From assembly GCF_015686655.1 (NCBI RefSeq), contig NZ_JADPMP010000001.1, positions 434,001-498,000 of the forward strand: a stretch of DNA of 64,000 nucleotides. Reading direction: 5' to 3'. Of this stretch, positions 44,484 to 53,597 are shown one piece after another (within the stretch, counting starts at the first letter, position 1; every line of letters begins with the position of its first letter). The stretch is from Pontibacter sp. FD36. GTDB taxonomy: Bacteria; Bacteroidota; Bacteroidia; Cytophagales; Hymenobacteraceae. The notes beneath the pieces were generated by a model, which saw only the letters and a program-made list of their open reading frames with translations, was not told the DNA's origin and did no database searches. The translations under genes and the position numbers were made by a program.

Positions 44484-45083
44484 ATGAAAATTAAACTACT
44501 ACTCCTGATTTTTTTAAGCGTTATTTTTACAGCCACTGCACAAGACTCTAACATTGATCTGGGTGCCAAGTTCGGTTTCAATGTGTCCAACATCAGCAGT
44601 GATCCTACTTTAGTAGAAGAGTCGGCCGGGGTGGGAACTGAGTTCGGTGCCTTTGCCCGTATCGGTAACCGCTTTTATGTACAGCCTGGGGTTGATTTTG
44701 TGAATAACAAAGTGACCATACAGCGTACAGTCCAGCCTCGATCCGGGGAGCGTGATGAAGTGCGCTTCCGCTACTTCCGGGCGCCGGTGCTGCTGGGTTT
44801 TGAAAGTTCCTATGTCAAACGCAGAGGCGGCTCCATCCCATTTCGAATAATGGCAGGACCTTCCTTTGCCTACAACATCGGCGTAAGCGACAACAACCTG
44901 GACGTGCGCCGTCGAAATGTGCGCAATGCTCAGTTTGCGCTGCACGGCGGTGTGGGAGTTAAACTGCTCCGCTTTGTCGAACTGGACCTCATGTATAACC
45001 ACGGACTAACCAGCGTGTTTAACGACAATAGCGCAGACGGGAAGTTCAGGAATTTTTCGTTGACAGTGGGCTTTAGTATATAA
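44484..45083 (+). CDS. outer-membrane beta-barrel protein (porin-like), 199 aa
   Basis: Start set at the ATG at 44484 so that the protein opens with the signal peptide MKIKLLLLIFLSVIFTATAQ, cut before DSN. The mature chain alternates amphipathic strands (IDLGAKFGFNVSNI, YVQPGVDFVNNKVTI, VRFRYFRAPVLLGF) typical of the PorT/OmpW-like small barrels of Bacteroidota, and ends in an aromatic-containing strand (FSLTVGFSI). Likely an outer-membrane protein; ligand unknown. Confidence 0.85.
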   Translation: MKIKLLLLIFLSVIFTATAQDSNIDLGAKFGFNVSNISSDPTLVEESAGVGTEFGAFARIGNRFYVQPGVDFVNNKVTIQRTVQPRSGERDEVRFRYFRAPVLLGFESSYVKRRGGSIPFRIMAGPSFAYNIGVSDNNLDVRRRNVRNAQFALHGGVGVKLLRFVELDLMYNHGLTSVFNDNSADGKFRNFSLTVGFSI

Positions 45084-45098
45084 CGTACAGACCTGCAC

Positions 45099-45150
45099 AA
45101 AAAAAGTACAGCCTTCTACTGCGCGTGCAGTAGAAGGCTGTACTTTTTTG
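45099..45150. terminator. bidirectional terminator
   Basis: A stem of more than 20 bp (45099-45121 with 45128-45150), with A and T runs on opposite sides, lies between two convergent genes. Confidence 0.85.
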
Positions 45151-45164
45151 CGCCCTGAAGGAGT

Positions 45165-45995
45165 TTAGTTGCTGTTTTGTTCTTCTTTGGCAGCAGGTTT
45201 TACTGTTTTCTCTTTTTCTTTCGCAGGTTTACGCCGTTTCGGGCTGCTACGACGCTTCACGTATACCGCGGAAGAGCCTTTGTCGTCTTCTTTGCGAATG
45301 GTGAATAAGTCCTTGTGCGCCTTGATCAGCTGGATCAGCTGGCTGTATCCAAAAGTTCGCGGGTCGAAAGCGGGGTCGAGCAAACGCAGGCTTGTGCCGA
45401 TGGCCCCGAGATGCGCCCAACCATCTTCACCTACAGCCATCTGAAAAGCCTCTTTCAGCATCGGCACTGGGTTCGGTCGCGGATTCTCCTGCCCGTTAGG
45501 GGTAGATTTGTCTGCTACTGCTATTTGTTTCTCGTCAATGTCGTCGGTCAGGTTTTCAGTGTAGATAAAGATGTTGCAGGCGTTCACAAAAGGCTTGGGC
45601 GTTTTGCGCTGCCCGATGCCCATCACAAAGATGCCCGCCTCCCGGATGCGGGTCGCCAGTCGGGTATAGTCACTGTCTGAAGACACAATGCAGAAGCCAT
45701 CTACCAGGTGACTGTGCAGCAGGTCCATCGCGTCGATGATCATGGCGCTGTCGGTTGCGTTTTTACCGACGGTATAGCGGAACTGCTGAATGGGCTGTAT
45801 GGCGTGGTTGTTCAGGCAGTCTTTCCAGCCGTTCATCTGTGGGGTGGTCCAGTCGCCGTAAATGCGGCGGATCGTGGTCTGCCCGTATTTGCCAGCCTCG
45901 GCCAGTATTTTGACGATAAGGGTTGGTTGCGCATTGTCGCCATCTATTAGCATGGCCATGCGCTGTTGTTTTTTCTCGTTGAAGGGTTTGCTCAT
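45165..45995 (-). CDS. NYN domain nuclease with OST-HTH/LOTUS domain
   Basis: The N-terminal 150 residues are a NYN domain, a PIN-like RNase fold: acidic residues sit in MLIDGDNAQPT, GKNATDSAMIIDAMDLL and IVSSDSDYTRLATRIRE. From about 170, LKEAFQMAVGEDGWAHLGAIGTSLR through FDPRTFGYSQLIQLIKAHKDLF matches the LOTUS fold, which binds RNA, often G-quadruplexes. A basic C-terminal tail (YVKRRSSPKRRKPAKEKEK) follows. This is the COG1432 arrangement. The cellular RNA target is unknown. Confidence 0.92.
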   Translation of the reverse strand: MSKPFNEKKQQRMAMLIDGDNAQPTLIVKILAEAGKYGQTTIRRIYGDWTTPQMNGWKDCLNNHAIQPIQQFRYTVGKNATDSAMIIDAMDLLHSHLVDGFCIVSSDSDYTRLATRIREAGIFVMGIGQRKTPKPFVNACNIFIYTENLTDDIDEKQIAVADKSTPNGQENPRPNPVPMLKEAFQMAVGEDGWAHLGAIGTSLRLLDPAFDPRTFGYSQLIQLIKAHKDLFTIRKEDDKGSSAVYVKRRSSPKRRKPAKEKEKTVKPAAKEEQNSN

Positions 45996-46237
45996 AAATT
46001 GGTTTGCGCCGAGCGGTTGGTGCCCGCGCTGAATTTGGTATGTTATACTTCTGAAATGAAGATGGGTTGTAAATAGGTAGGGAATTTACTATATAAGGGG
46101 AGAATGGTTATATTGGGGTGGGGTTGAGGTAGAAAATAGATAAGAGGGGTAAACGTTTCAGGTTTCCCAAGAAAATCTAAAAAGCGTCCTCACTAGGGGT
46201 ATATCATTTAATTAGGTAGTGGCTGTAAATTATACGG

Positions 46238-47905
46238 ATGAAATTCATTTACATCGTATCTCTTTTATTTATTCCGCTTTTCGGCGTTTTCTATATCCGT
46301 CATCGACATCTAAAAAAGATGAAACAGGCGGAAGAAGACTTGCATGCTAAATGGTCGAAAGCAAAGGAAGAGCAGTATTTCAATTTTCCTTTAATCAAAA
46401 AGTACTTCAAAAATAAGCTCAGGAGAGGTTTAGATTCTTTTCAGGTCATTCCAGACAAAGTGAGCGAAGACTTGTATCTCGATGAAGTATTCGAGTTTGT
46501 TGATAGGACTGTGTCTAAGGTGGGACAGCAATTTCTATACTACAAACTCAGAGTGGTCTCAGGTGATATCGAAGAGCTGCGACACTTCGACCGTTTGGTT
46601 GATAGTTTCTCACAGAATGAAGAGCAAAGGAAACATTGTCAGTTAACACTAAGGACACTTGAAAAAGGGGATTCGTTTTATTTAGAAGAGCTGATTCACG
46701 GTGAGCCGATAAAACCGCCCAAGTGGTATCCATTGGTGTATGTTCTGACTTTTTCTGTACTGGTACTCATCATACTTGCTTTTGTCTTTCCTGTTTTGCT
46801 ATTCTTCTTACTGCCTTTATTTGTTGCTAACATCTTGATTCACTACTGGAATAAGGAAAATATCAATTACTACCTTATCGCTCTAGGAGAATTTAGTAAA
46901 GCTTATGATGCAGGGGTAAAGCTTTCGAATGTTGGGCTTATCAAATCGCATTTTGTAGATACAGGTTTTTTGCAAAGGCTTATACCTCTGAAAAAGAAAA
47001 TGAGATGGGTGAGCCTGAATAACAAATTGGAGGATGAAACGACGACAATATTCTACTCCCTCTTTGAGCTTCTGAAAATGGCCTTTAATCTGGAGATTTT
47101 ATTTTTCTTTTCTTTAATAGAAGATGTAGAGAAAAAACGAACTGCACTTGATGAGTTGTTTCAGTTCATAGGAGAGATAGACGCTGCGATCTCCACGGCA
47201 TCTTATCGTGCAGGCTTGGAGGTGTACTGCAAGCCATCTTTCTGCGAGCCAAAGCAACTAAAGATAGATAGTTTGACGCACCCACTTCTTGCAAATTGTA
47301 TACCTAATGATTTACAGTTATCACAAAAAGGTTTGCTGTTGACTGGTTCAAATATGTCAGGCAAGACGACATTTATCAGGTCTGTCGGAATCAATATGCT
47401 TTTGGCTCAAACAATATATACTTGCACCGCCAGCAACTTTATCGCACCATTTTCCAGAATATTTACTTCGGTCAAAATTTCCGATGACTTGCTAACCGAA
47501 AAGAGTTATTATTTTGAGGAAGTAAGCACTATCAAAGCTTTCATTGATAGTTCACATAACAGCGAACCTGCCATATTTATACTGGATGAAATCTTTAAGG
47601 GTACGAACACAGTGGAGCGTATTTCAGGTGGTAAAGCCATATTATCGTACTTAGCAAAACGTAATCATCTTGTTTTTGTGTCTACGCATGATATTGAGTT
47701 GACCGAGCTATTACAAAGGGAATTTGACCTGTACCATTTTTCTGAATCCATTCATAACACACAGCTCGTATTTGACCATAAACTAAAGTTCGGACCACTT
47801 AGGACAAGAAACGCAATAAAAATTCTGCAAATCAGTGGCTACCCATCAGAAATACTAGAGGAGGCGAACAGTATTGTAAGTAAAATTGAAAATGTATCTG
47901 GCTGA
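46238..47905 (+). CDS. MutS-like ATPase with membrane segments, 555 aa
   Basis: A MutS-family ATPase that lacks the mismatch-binding N-terminal domain. Hydrophobic helices lie at residues 2-18 and about 165-215. The lever/clamp-like helical middle is followed by Walker A TGSNMSGKTT (from residue 369), the SVKISDDLLTEKSYYFEEV segment, Walker B IFILDEIFKGTN and VFVSTHDIELTELL. The dimer interface and ATPase are intact, but a membrane anchor makes post-replicative repair unlikely; its job is unknown. The gene is visibly AT-rich (two sampled 60-base lines are 35-37 percent GC, against 65 percent in a line of the next gene), suggesting later acquisition. A 240-base AT-rich, gene-free stretch precedes it. 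Confidence 0.85.
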   Translation: MKFIYIVSLLFIPLFGVFYIRHRHLKKMKQAEEDLHAKWSKAKEEQYFNFPLIKKYFKNKLRRGLDSFQVIPDKVSEDLYLDEVFEFVDRTVSKVGQQFLYYKLRVVSGDIEELRHFDRLVDSFSQNEEQRKHCQLTLRTLEKGDSFYLEELIHGEPIKPPKWYPLVYVLTFSVLVLIILAFVFPVLLFFLLPLFVANILIHYWNKENINYYLIALGEFSKAYDAGVKLSNVGLIKSHFVDTGFLQRLIPLKKKMRWVSLNNKLEDETTTIFYSLFELLKMAFNLEILFFFSLIEDVEKKRTALDELFQFIGEIDAAISTASYRAGLEVYCKPSFCEPKQLKIDSLTHPLLANCIPNDLQLSQKGLLLTGSNMSGKTTFIRSVGINMLLAQTIYTCTASNFIAPFSRIFTSVKISDDLLTEKSYYFEEVSTIKAFIDSSHNSEPAIFILDEIFKGTNTVERISGGKAILSYLAKRNHLVFVSTHDIELTELLQREFDLYHFSESIHNTQLVFDHKLKFGPLRTRNAIKILQISGYPSEILEEANSIVSKIENVSG

Positions 47906-47969
47906 TTAAAACTCTATTGTATCAATTCTGAACTGTCACAACCCATCCCACTCAACCCCAGTACTCACC

Positions 47970-48965
47970 ATGAAAAAACTATTCTCCATACTAACCCTCC
48001 TTTTAACCGTGACACATTTCTCCGCACAGGCGCAGGTGTTTAAAAGCGAAGAGCCCCTTGCCCATACCTATTCGATTGTAGCCCGTGATGCGAAGACGGG
48101 CGAAATGGCCGTCGGCGTGCAAAGCCACTGGTTTTCGGTGGGAACCGCCGTGCCCTGGGTAGAGGCAGGCGTTGGCGTGGTGGCTACGCAGTCTTTCACC
48201 AACAAATCATTTGGTCTGCGTGGGCTTGCTTTGTTGAAAGAGGGCAAGTCGCCGCAGGAAGCGCTGGATATTTTGCTGGCCGATGACGAGGGCCGTGAAG
48301 TGCGACAGGTGTCAATCCTCGACGCGCAGGGACGTGTGGCAACGCACACGGGCAAGCAATGCATTCGCTATGCGGGGCACACCATCGGTACCAACTTCTC
48401 GGTGCAGGCCAACATGATGCTCAGCGACAAGGTATGGCCAGCCATGGCGAAGGCATTTGAAACGAGTGCAGGTAAGCCCCTGGCCGAGCGGGTGCTGCTT
48501 GCCATGCAGGCAGCCGAGCGGGAGGGTGGCGACATCCGCGGCAAACAGTCCGCGGCGCTGGTGGTGGTGCGCGGTGAGGCTACAGGCCAGCCCTGGGACG
48601 ACCGCACCATCGACCTGCGGGTAGACGACCACGAAAAGCCGCTTGACGAACTGGAGCGTTTGCTCAAGGTATACCGTGCTTACGAGCACATGAACAACGG
48701 CGACCTGGCCGTAGAGAAGGGGCAGATGGCCAAAGCCATGGAAGAGTATGGCAAAGCCGAATCTATGTTCCCGGATAACCTCGAAATGAAGTACTGGCAC
48801 GCTATCACACTGGCTAACAACGGTGACATAAACGGGGCCACCAAACTTCTCAAAGAGGTATACAAGAAAGACAAAAACTGGAAAGAACTGACGGAGCGCC
48901 TGCCCGAAGTTGGCTTGCTTACTCTGAGTCCGCAGGACCTGCAGAAGTTGCTGCAAGTGAAGTAG
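47970..48965 (+). CDS. DUF1028 family protein with C-terminal TPR-like region
   Basis: Signal peptide MKKLFSILTLLLTVTHFSAQAQ. Residues 25-235 match DUF1028, an Ntn-hydrolase-related fold: HTYSIVARDAKTGEMAVGVQSHWFSVGTAVPWVEAGVGVVATQ, QALDILLADDEGREVRQVSILD, GTNFSVQANMM. Residues 255-330 (RAYEHMNNGDLAVEKGQ, AMEEYGKAESMFPDNLEMKYWHAITLANNGDI) are two TPR-like helical pairs. Exported; enzyme activity unproven. The following gene is an M28 peptidase 104 bases away. Confidence 0.9.
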   Translation: MKKLFSILTLLLTVTHFSAQAQVFKSEEPLAHTYSIVARDAKTGEMAVGVQSHWFSVGTAVPWVEAGVGVVATQSFTNKSFGLRGLALLKEGKSPQEALDILLADDEGREVRQVSILDAQGRVATHTGKQCIRYAGHTIGTNFSVQANMMLSDKVWPAMAKAFETSAGKPLAERVLLAMQAAEREGGDIRGKQSAALVVVRGEATGQPWDDRTIDLRVDDHEKPLDELERLLKVYRAYEHMNNGDLAVEKGQMAKAMEEYGKAESMFPDNLEMKYWHAITLANNGDINGATKLLKEVYKKDKNWKELTERLPEVGLLTLSPQDLQKLLQVK

Positions 48966-49069
48966 GCGTAGCGTGTTTTGTGGCAATAGTTGTCTATACC
49001 TCAAATAGATTGCTTATATTAAAGCCACAAACAATCTAAAACTAAATTTCAAGCATTATTCACCTGAAG

Positions 49070-50497
49070 ATGTTAATAAAGCACAAATTACGCGCTTTCG
49101 TGGCCGGAGCTGCCATGCTGGCTGCTATACCTGCCATGGCGCAGCAAAACACTTACAAGTCTGACTCCACCGTCATCCGTAAGTTTTACGACGACGCCCT
49201 CACCAGCTACGAGAGCTACGAAAACCTGCGCTACCTCACCAAAAACATAGGCGCCCGTCTGAGCGGTTCTCCGCAGGCCGCAGCCGCTGTGGAATGGAGC
49301 CGACAGGTAATGGAAAACATGGGACTTGACCGCGTATACCTGCAGGAGGTGATGGTGCCTTACTGGGTGCGTGGCGATAAAGAAATCGGCCGTATTCTGA
49401 GTGGCCGCAACGGCAGTCAGGAGGTAAATATTCTGGCGCTGGGCAGCACAGTAGGCACCGGTACGCAAGGCCTGAGTGCGCAAGTGGTGGAAGTGCAGAA
49501 CTTCGAAGAACTCGAGAAACTGGGTAAGAAGAAAGTAAAAGGCAAGATCGTCTTCTTCAACCGTCCGTTTGACAACAAGCATATACAGACAGGCAGCGCC
49601 TATGGTGGTGCCGTGGATCAGCGAGGAGGCGGTGCAGTGGCAGCCGCTAAATTGGGTGCAGTAGGCGTATTGGTTCGCTCCATGACCAACGATGTACAGG
49701 ATGTGGCCCACACCGGCAACATGCGCTATGAAGAAGATGTGGACAAAATACCGGCAGCCGCCATTAGCACCAAAGGAGCCGATGAATTAAGCTCCATGCT
49801 GAAAAATGATCCGGAGCTGAAGTTTTATATGCGGATGACGAGCGAAACCCGCCCAGATGTGCTTTCCTACAATGTGATCGGCGAGATCAAAGGCTCTGAG
49901 AAACCAGACGAGATCATTGTGGTAGGCGGCCACCTGGACTCCTGGGATGTAGGTGAAGGCGCACATGACGACGGTACCGGCTGTGTGCAGTCTATTGAGG
50001 TACTGCGTCTGTTCAAAGAGCAAGGTATACGCCCGAAGCGCACCATCCGTGTGGTGATGTTCATGAACGAAGAGAATGGTCTGCGTGGCGGTCGTAAATA
50101 CGCTGAAGAGGCTAAAGCAAAAGGGGAGAAGCACGTAGCGGCCCTCGAGTCTGACTCAGGTGGCTTTACACCACGTGGCTTTGGTATTGACGGCAACGAC
50201 CAGCAATACGCTAAGATACTTTCTTGGAAGCAACTGCTGGCCCCTTATGGTCTGCACGAACTGAACCGCGGCGGCGGCGGCGCTGACATCGGTCCGCTCA
50301 AAGGTCAAAACAACGTAGTATTGATCGGCCTGCGCCCTGACTCGCAGCGCTACTTCGACTATCACCATACTCACATCGATACCTTTGAGACGGTGAACCG
50401 CCGCGAAATGCAGTTGGGTGCCGCAGGTATGGCGGCGCTGGTATACCTGATTTCGGAGCATGGTCTGAATGGCGGTGATGCCAAGGCTGGAAAGTAG
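49070..50497 (+). CDS. M28 family carboxypeptidase Q-like peptidase with PA domain
   Basis: Secreted zinc peptidase. Signal peptide MLIKHKLRAFVAGAAMLAAIPAMA. A protease-associated region (about 130-235) precedes the metal site: GGHLDSWDVGEGAHDDGTGC (His and bridging Asp), FMNEENGLRGG (Glu pair), ALESDSGGFTPRGF and HHTHIDTFE (final His). Length 475 aa agrees with plasma glutamate carboxypeptidase-like bacterial members. Different subgroup from the M28 enzyme at 41256. Terminator follows. Confidence 0.93.
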   Translation: MLIKHKLRAFVAGAAMLAAIPAMAQQNTYKSDSTVIRKFYDDALTSYESYENLRYLTKNIGARLSGSPQAAAAVEWSRQVMENMGLDRVYLQEVMVPYWVRGDKEIGRILSGRNGSQEVNILALGSTVGTGTQGLSAQVVEVQNFEELEKLGKKKVKGKIVFFNRPFDNKHIQTGSAYGGAVDQRGGGAVAAAKLGAVGVLVRSMTNDVQDVAHTGNMRYEEDVDKIPAAAISTKGADELSSMLKNDPELKFYMRMTSETRPDVLSYNVIGEIKGSEKPDEIIVVGGHLDSWDVGEGAHDDGTGCVQSIEVLRLFKEQGIRPKRTIRVVMFMNEENGLRGGRKYAEEAKAKGEKHVAALESDSGGFTPRGFGIDGNDQQYAKILSWKQLLAPYGLHELNRGGGGADIGPLKGQNNVVLIGLRPDSQRYFDYHHTHIDTFETVNRREMQLGAAGMAALVYLISEHGLNGGDAKAGK

Positions 50498-50514
50498 TCA
50501 ACTTTAAATCATCA

Positions 50515-50556
50515 AAAAAAGCCAGTTCTATACCTGAGATAGAACTGGCTTTTTTG
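50515..50556. terminator. terminator between M28 peptidase and queA
   Basis: A 16-bp stem with AAAAAAGCC at the left and GGCTTTTTTG at the right, placed between two convergent genes. A CTATACCT copy (50528-50535) spans the stem-loop junction. Confidence 0.85.
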
Positions 50557-50628
50557 TTGGGGTTGCCAGAAAAGGTGCTCAAAAGACGCTCACAGGTATG
50601 GGAGACACTGTGAGGTCATCGTGCGACT

Positions 50629-51843
50629 TTATGGTAGCAGCAGCGAACTATCGCCGTAGCTTAAGAAGCGGTAGTCGTTGTCCAGGGCATGTTGGTATAC
50701 CTGTTTCCAGTCGCTGCCGATAAGGGCAGACACGAGTAGCAGGAGTGTGCTTTCCGGTTGGTGAAAATTAGTAACCAGTCCGCTACAGATCCGGAAGGTA
50801 TAGCCCGGCGCGATGATGATCTGTGTGCTGGCATGCAAATGTTCGACCTGGTACCGCTCCATGTATTCGAGCAAAGTCTGCAGTGCTTCGGGTGTGGCAG
50901 GTGGCGTGCTGGTATCGTAAGGTAGCCATTGGGTTACATGCAGCTCTTCTGGTTTTAAGCCGGGCTGCTGCTGAAGCAACGTGCCCAGCCAGTATAGACT
51001 TTCGAGGCTGCGCATCGAAGTTGTCCCGACAGGTATAATGGGCTGGCCCAAGTGTTGCAACAGTTGCTTCAACACCTGCTTCGAGACCATCAGTTGCTCA
51101 GCGTGCATTTCGTGGTCTTCCATGGTGTCGGCCTTCACAGGCTTGAAAGTACCGGCGCCCACGTGCAGGGTCAGGTAGGTGCTTTCTATACCTTTGGCTT
51201 GCAAAGATGCCATTACCTGGTCTGTAAAATGAAGTCCGGCAGTGGGGGCAGCTACAGCGCCTTCGTTGCGGGCATAGATGGTCTGGTAGCGGGTGCGATC
51301 TTCAGGTGTAAGTTCGCGGTTCAGGTAGGGCGGCAGCGGCAGGCGTCCGCAGCGCTCCAGTACTTCGGCAAAAGTAAGCTCGGCGGGTGTCCACGTGAAA
51401 CGGATCAGGAAATGACCTTCTTGCTGTGCTTCCCGCTCGGCTGTTACAACACCACCTTCAAATAATATTTTCAGCACACCTTCTTTCCAGCGCTTGTTGT
51501 TGCCCACCAGGCATTTCCACGTGCAACTGCGTGTCTGCTGCATAGCCAGCTGCACCTCACGGTGAGGCTTAACCGGCTCCAGACAGAAAATCTCCACTGC
51601 ACCACCTGTTGGTTTATGAAAGATCAGGCGAGCCTGCACCACCTTCGTATTGTTGAACACCAGCAAACTGCCGGCAGGCAGTAGGTCCGGCAAATCAGTA
51701 AAGGTATGATCGGCTATGTTGTGGCTCTTATAATAAAGTAGCTTCGACTGATCGCGCTCTGGCAGCGGGTACTTGGCTATACGCTCATCTGGCAGCTCGT
51801 ACACAAAATCCTTAATGGCCAGATTTTTCGGGTTAGCGTTCAT
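50629..51843 (-). CDS. queA: S-adenosylmethionine:tRNA ribosyltransferase-isomerase, long form
   Basis: QueA-family enzyme that transfers ribose from SAM onto preQ1 in tRNA during queuosine synthesis. Signature motifs are YELPDERIAKYPLPERDQSKLL, LLVFNNTKVVQARLIFHKPTGG, GAVAAPTAGLHFTDQVM and LHVGAGTFKPVKADTMEDHEMHAEQ. At 404 aa it is about 55 residues longer than canonical QueA, mainly from inserts around residues 110-150 and 270-320, and near the end (ALDNDYRFLSYGDSSLLL is the family's terminal motif). Some Bacteroidota carry a long paralog, so this may be that one. A TACCTTTG (complement of 51933-51940) may be its -7 box. Confidence 0.87.
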   Translation of the reverse strand: MNANPKNLAIKDFVYELPDERIAKYPLPERDQSKLLYYKSHNIADHTFTDLPDLLPAGSLLVFNNTKVVQARLIFHKPTGGAVEIFCLEPVKPHREVQLAMQQTRSCTWKCLVGNNKRWKEGVLKILFEGGVVTAEREAQQEGHFLIRFTWTPAELTFAEVLERCGRLPLPPYLNRELTPEDRTRYQTIYARNEGAVAAPTAGLHFTDQVMASLQAKGIESTYLTLHVGAGTFKPVKADTMEDHEMHAEQLMVSKQVLKQLLQHLGQPIIPVGTTSMRSLESLYWLGTLLQQQPGLKPEELHVTQWLPYDTSTPPATPEALQTLLEYMERYQVEHLHASTQIIIAPGYTFRICSGLVTNFHQPESTLLLLVSALIGSDWKQVYQHALDNDYRFLSYGDSSLLLP

Positions 51844-52059
51844 TTGTTTGAAATAAGAGTCTATAGTTATTCGTCAGAAATTGTTCGTGAGGGCTGTCTC
51901 ACTTTAAGTTCTAACTCTAAGCTAAATAGCCACAAAGGTAAGCAATGATGGGTAAAGTTATACCTGCCTGTTGTGTTGGAGATATGAGAGTTGCAGTCAA
52001 AACGACTACAAGGGGCAATTATAGGATAGAGATACTTTTGTCAGCATGTAAACTTCGGA

Positions 52060-52461
52060 CTATTGTGCCGAAGTCTCCTCCAGGTCATTCAACTCTAGTT
52101 CCAGCGCCTTCACCGAGATTTGAATTTCGCGGATGGCGAGTGCCAGCGAGATCATAAGCAACATCAAACTCAGGCCGAAGGTGTACTTACCGACAGTGTT
52201 ATACCCTGCAAAAAGAATGAACATGCAAAACACGCAACCAAACATACTGGCAATGCCAAAGGCCTGCATGTTCCGGATCAGGACCAGGCGGATACGAAGG
52301 TTCTCGATTTGCCCGTATACCAGATGGCTGTGCGTGGATGCATAGCGGCTTTTCAGGCTCCTGATCAGGTTAGCAAGCGCCATGAACCGATTGGTGTAGG
52401 CGAGCAGCAATAATGAAATGGCCGGAAACAGCAGGGCAGGGGTGGTCAGCGTGATCTCCAT
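52060..52461 (-). CDS. DUF2721 membrane protein, 133 aa
   Basis: Small inner-membrane protein with three hydrophobic segments (residues 7-22, 66-88 and 92-112) and the DUF2721 pattern ALLFPAISLLLLAYTNRFMALANLIRSLKSRY. A basic loop (about 30-62) and an acidic C-terminus (LELELNDLEETSAQ) flank the helices. Function unknown. It follows the small acidic gene at 53022 by 21 bases on the same strand and is likely cotranscribed. Confidence 0.85.
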   Translation of the reverse strand: MEITLTTPALLFPAISLLLLAYTNRFMALANLIRSLKSRYASTHSHLVYGQIENLRIRLVLIRNMQAFGIASMFGCVFCMFILFAGYNTVGKYTFGLSLMLLMISLALAIREIQISVKALELELNDLEETSAQ

Positions 52462-52482
52462 AGACCCAATGAATGGGTAATA

Positions 52483-53022
52483 TTACTGTATACTTTTCAG
52501 GAAGTCTTCATCAAGTGGCTCTTCGTCGTCGTCTTCATGATGGGCTGCTTCAAAATCGATATCCTGCAGTACTTCCAGTCCTTCGAGTATCAGTTCATCA
52601 ATTTCCTCTTTTGAAGTCGCATCCAGCGTCTGTTCGAACATAGCCAGCAAATGCTCACGTTGTTCATTCACAAATATTTCGTGGTAGAGGTTGTCGAACA
52701 GGCTGATTTTCTTCTGGATGATCTTATCGATTTCGCGGGTGTTTTTGGCATTAACAGCTTCTAGTAGCAATTTCAGTACATCTTTTGCGCCTTCGTTGTC
52801 AGCCAGTCGGGCATATGCCTTTATAAAAGCAATCGCTACACCTAGCCGCACTCGCTCAAACCGGAAGCCAATCTCGTCTCCCGCTTGCCCTCCTTTTAAA
52901 CGTGCATTCTTGAGCGCTTGCTCCAGTTGTTGGTATACAACAGCAGCCTGCTCCTCGAATACTTGCGGGGCTTCAGGGGCAAAGGCGGTTTCAAGTAGTA
53001 GCTCGAAGCTCTTAGCACTCAT
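52483..53022 (-). CDS. hypothetical acidic helical protein, 179 aa
   Basis: Start taken at ATG (complement of 53020-53022, MSAKSFELLLETAF), dropping an in-frame upstream start at 53055. All-helical by eye, with heptad-like stretches (YQQLEQALKNARL, VLKLLLEAVNAKNTREIDKIIQKKISLFDNLYHEIF) and an acidic tail (AAHHEDDDEEPLDEDFLKSIQ). No family recognised; no signal peptide. A TACCTTTG (complement of 53053-53060) is a possible -7 box. Confidence 0.75.
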   Translation of the reverse strand: MSAKSFELLLETAFAPEAPQVFEEQAAVVYQQLEQALKNARLKGGQAGDEIGFRFERVRLGVAIAFIKAYARLADNEGAKDVLKLLLEAVNAKNTREIDKIIQKKISLFDNLYHEIFVNEQREHLLAMFEQTLDATSKEEIDELILEGLEVLQDIDFEAAHHEDDDEEPLDEDFLKSIQ

Positions 53023-53055
53023 ATCTGAATCTTTCTTAAGTAAGAGATACTGCAA

Positions 53056-53597
53056 AGGTAATGGTTTATACCGGCATTTTCGAAGTACGAATATTATAAT
53101 TTAAGTAAAATATTGAATGATTTAAATGAGAAAATTGCAAATACTGATTTGGAGTTTTTAAGTATATGGGAAACGTAATTTTGTATTGTTTTGCATACTA
53201 TTTTTTTGCTTTATTTACAGGCTGAAATTTCTGTTTGCTGAATAAGCTGTTGAAAATTAGTTATAAAGGACTTTTTGATGCCTTTCTTAATCTTTATGAT
53301 TTGTAAGGATATGGATAAAAAGTAAAGCATTGAAAATATTTATTTTATTAAGTAAATAGTACTATTTATAAAGGTGTATAAAAATATTACAGCATACGCT
53401 TAAGCAAATAGCACACATGATAACAACATCGTTCACTACAACCCCTATCGCATGACAACAAACTTTACGCACTTTTTCTCATTTATCTACAACTGATAGA
53501 GTAGGCTACGCACTGTGGTCTACTTGTATGTGTTTCACCACGCCGCCTGATTCTACAAGCCGGTCAGAAAATCTATTTGTAATTTATTGATTATTAT
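53056..53597. other. AT-rich gene-free leader upstream of the giant gene
   Basis: A 542-base stretch, markedly AT-rich, without a convincing ORF on either strand. It contains TAATTTTG at 53176-53183, a possible -7 box, with TTTG at 53148-53151, 24 bases upstream. That would give the giant gene a leader of about 415 bases. No known riboswitch or RNA gene was recognised. Confidence 0.45.

Noticed and set aside
46000-46237. Possible integration site or RNA gene in the AT-rich gap before the MutS-like gene
   Set aside because: No tRNA end, repeat, palindrome or integrase is visible; only base composition is unusual.
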